From assembly GCA_000719695.1 (NCBI GenBank), contig JOHN01000073.1, forward strand, positions 1-62,518: a DNA stretch of 62,518 nucleotides, written 5' to 3'. The notes below the pieces were generated by a model. It was not told the origin of the DNA. It saw nothing but the letters and a program-made list of their open reading frames with translations, and searched no databases. A program made the translations under genes and the position numbers. Source of the stretch: Streptomyces sp. NRRL F-6131. Lineage in GTDB: Bacteria > Actinomycetota > Actinomycetes > Streptomycetales > Streptomycetaceae. This document shows, piece by piece, positions 61,082-62,518 of this stretch. Position 1 is the first letter of the stretch. The number at the start of each line of letters is the position of its first letter.

Positions 61082-62518
61082 GTGCTGATTCACCGCGTCC
61101 GTACCCCACGTCCGTCCGCTCTCCGCTCCGCCGATCACCCGGCTCCTGCCACCGGGACCGGTACCGGCGGCGGCACCGGCTCCCGCCCCGGTGCCGCGCC
61201 GCGCCCCGGCGTCGGGGTCGGCGTCCGTCGGCTCCACCGCGTCCCCCGCCCTCCCGGCGGGCGGCGGGCGCTGTGGTGCGGCGGGTGGGCGCTGGCCGCC
61301 GGCTGGGCAGGGGCGTTCCCGCTCACCTCCGGACTGGGGCCGCACCGGAGTTGGGGACTGTGCGCGGCAGCGGGGTACCTGGCGGCGGCGGTCGCCGTGC
61401 TCGCGCTGCCCCGCCGCCGGGCGCGCGCGGGGTCGGTGGCCGTCGCGCTCCTCGGTGCGGTCCTCGTGCCGCTGCTCGTCCTGGTGGTGGGCGGGCAGGG
61501 GCAGAGCGAGGTCGCCGTCATCGAGCGGTCGGGCGAGTTGCTGCTCCGGCACGGGACGCCGTACCTGGCCGAGCCGCGCACGGTCGCCGAGTACACGCCC
61601 TACCTCCCCGGGATGGCGCTGTTCGGGCTGCCCCGCGCCCTGTTCGGGGCGGACGGGTGGCCGGCCAGGCTGGCCGGCGACGCCAGGCTCTGGTGCGCCG
61701 CCGCGTTCCTCGGCTGCCTGGCCACCGCCGTCCGACCGGCCCGGTCCGGGCCTGCGGCCGCGTCCACGTCCGGCGTTCGCGTGCCCGTGGCCGTGACGGC
61801 GCCCGGCGCGGTGCTTCCGGTAGCAGCGCTCGTCGCCTCGCCGCTGGTCGCGCTGCCGCTGTGCGTCAGCGGGGTCGACCTGCCGATGACCGGGCTCTGC
61901 GTCCTCGCCCTGGCCTTCGCGGCCCGGGCCCGGGCGTTCGCCTCCGGGTGGGCCCTCGCCCTGGCCTGCGCGCTCAAGTGGACGGCCTGGCCGGCGGTCG
62001 CGGTGGTCGTCGCGCTGTTCGCCGCCACCGCCGGACGGCGCGCAGCGCTGCGGGCCGGCGTGACCGCCGCCGTCGGCACGGCCGTCCTGGTCCTGCCGGT
62101 CGCCCTGCGCTCCCCGGGGCCGCTCGTGCAGCAGGTGTTCGCCTTCCCCACCGGGCGCGGCGCGTTTCCCACCCCGGCGAGCAGCCCCCTACCGGGGCGA
62201 TTGCTCGCCGACCTCGGCCCGGCCGGCTGGTACACGGCGGTCGGTCTGCTGCTGCTCGCCGGATCCGCCGTCGCCGTCTCCCTGGTGCGCCGGCCGCCCC
62301 GGGCCGCCCGCGCCGCCGCCGACCGGCTCGCCCTCGGTCTCGCACTGGCGTTCCTGCTCGCCCCCGCCGGCCGGTTCGGCTACCTGGCGCTGCCCGTCGT
62401 CCTGGTCCTCCTCCCCCGGCTGCGGCCCACCGCCGCCCCGGGCGGCCCTGCGGTCCCCCCGCTCGCCCTCCCCCATGCCCGCGCCCTCCCCCGAGTCCGC
62501 CCGCAGTCCCCTTCGCCC
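61082..62518 (+). CDS. GT87/DUF2029-like membrane protein, cut by the window end
   Basis: At least 479 codons without a stop; it runs out of the window. The start is uncertain (GTG at 61079 or 61082); the first 50 residues are Pro/Arg-rich. About ten hydrophobic helices follow, the first near 65. The segment EVAVIERSGELLLRHGTPYL, then EYTPYLPGMALFGLPRAL, matches the first luminal loop of GT87-type polyprenyl-phosphate mannosyltransferases of Streptomyces, which glycosylate cell-envelope molecules. No sugar-binding residue can be assigned with certainty. Confidence 0.75.
   Translation, partial: MLIHRVRTPRPSALRSADHPAPATGTGTGGGTGSRPGAAPRPGVGVGVRRLHRVPRPPGGRRALWCGGWALAAGWAGAFPLTSGLGPHRSWGLCAAAGYLAAAVAVLALPRRRARAGSVAVALLGAVLVPLLVLVVGGQGQSEVAVIERSGELLLRHGTPYLAEPRTVAEYTPYLPGMALFGLPRALFGADGWPARLAGDARLWCAAAFLGCLATAVRPARSGPAAASTSGVRVPVAVTAPGAVLPVAALVASPLVALPLCVSGVDLPMTGLCVLALAFAARARAFASGWALALACALKWTAWPAVAVVVALFAATAGRRAALRAGVTAAVGTAVLVLPVALRSPGPLVQQVFAFPTGRGAFPTPASSPLPGRLLADLGPAGWYTAVGLLLLAGSAVAVSLVRRPPRAARAAADRLALGLALAFLLAPAGRFGYLALPVVLVLLPRLRPTAAPGGPAVPPLALPHARALPRVRPQSPSP

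Overview
The window is very GC-rich (well above 70% by eye) DNA with actinomycete gene structure: GTG and TTG starts, many ATGA or GTGA start/stop overlaps, and long spurious open frames opposite the real genes. The gene content (XRE/DUF397/HATPase trio, BASS-type amyloid motifs, EACC1-caspase operon, indigoidine synthetase, TerD, DUF2252) points to Streptomycetaceae, i.e. Streptomyces or Kitasatospora. It reads as accessory chromosome: many regulators, small clusters, one biosynthetic cluster, and no rRNA, tRNA, CRISPR array or complete insertion sequence that I can see.

Layout. 0.1-3.2 kb: two divergent small proteins sharing a RHIM-like amyloid motif, then a WhiJ/AbaA-type developmental regulatory locus (XRE-DUF5753, two DUF397 proteins, one HATPase). 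3.2-8.7 kb: DUF3052, two RidA proteins, two LysR regulators, a GNAT, a secreted aegerolysin-like protein and a lipoprotein. 9.1-13.2 kb: an MFS-EamA-DsbA-like operon facing a LysR gene. 13.3-23.2 kb: an indigoidine-type cluster on the minus strand, in transcription order alpha/beta hydrolase, DJ-1/PfpI, TrpF-like, uracil phosphoribosyltransferase, flavodoxin, indigoidine synthetase (IndC/BpsA type), pseudouridine-5'-phosphate glycosidase (IndA), methyltransferase. 23.8-25.3 kb: an XRE plus ImmA/IrrE-like pair. 26-38 kb: regulator/enzyme pairs (XRE with quinone reductase, PadR with dienoyl-CoA reductase, LysR with SDR), secreted proteins, TerD, and a decayed RHS toxin end beside an immunity-like gene. 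39-44 kb: GlpD-TetR-AGPS-like flavoprotein-lipid kinase, in the same order and orientation as M. tuberculosis Rv2249c-Rv2252. 44.1-47.1 kb: a three-gene conflict operon (EACC1, caspase-TPR, Clp-N/AAA). 47.1-62.5 kb: lipoprotein, MmyB-type regulator, DUF2252, multicopper oxidase, FtsX-type ABC exporter, class IV aminotransferase, GNAT, and a GT87-like membrane protein cut off by the window end.

How the genes may work together. The indigoidine cluster makes a blue pigment from two glutamines. IndA and the uracil phosphoribosyltransferase make a pseudouridine-to-UMP salvage step next to it. Two candidate self-killing or immune systems lie 43 kb apart: the amyloid-motif pair and the caspase operon.

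The strongest candidates for something undescribed are: (1) the tautomerase encoded in frame at the 3' end of the indigoidine synthetase gene, with its own ribosome binding site; (2) the EACC1-caspase-Clp-N/AAA operon, whose AAA domain has a damaged Walker B; (3) the divergent pair of amyloid-motif proteins; (4) a TrpF-like protein without its catalytic cysteine, translationally coupled to a uracil phosphoribosyltransferase. Short tandem repeats (8-15 bp units) recur at gene ends through the whole window.
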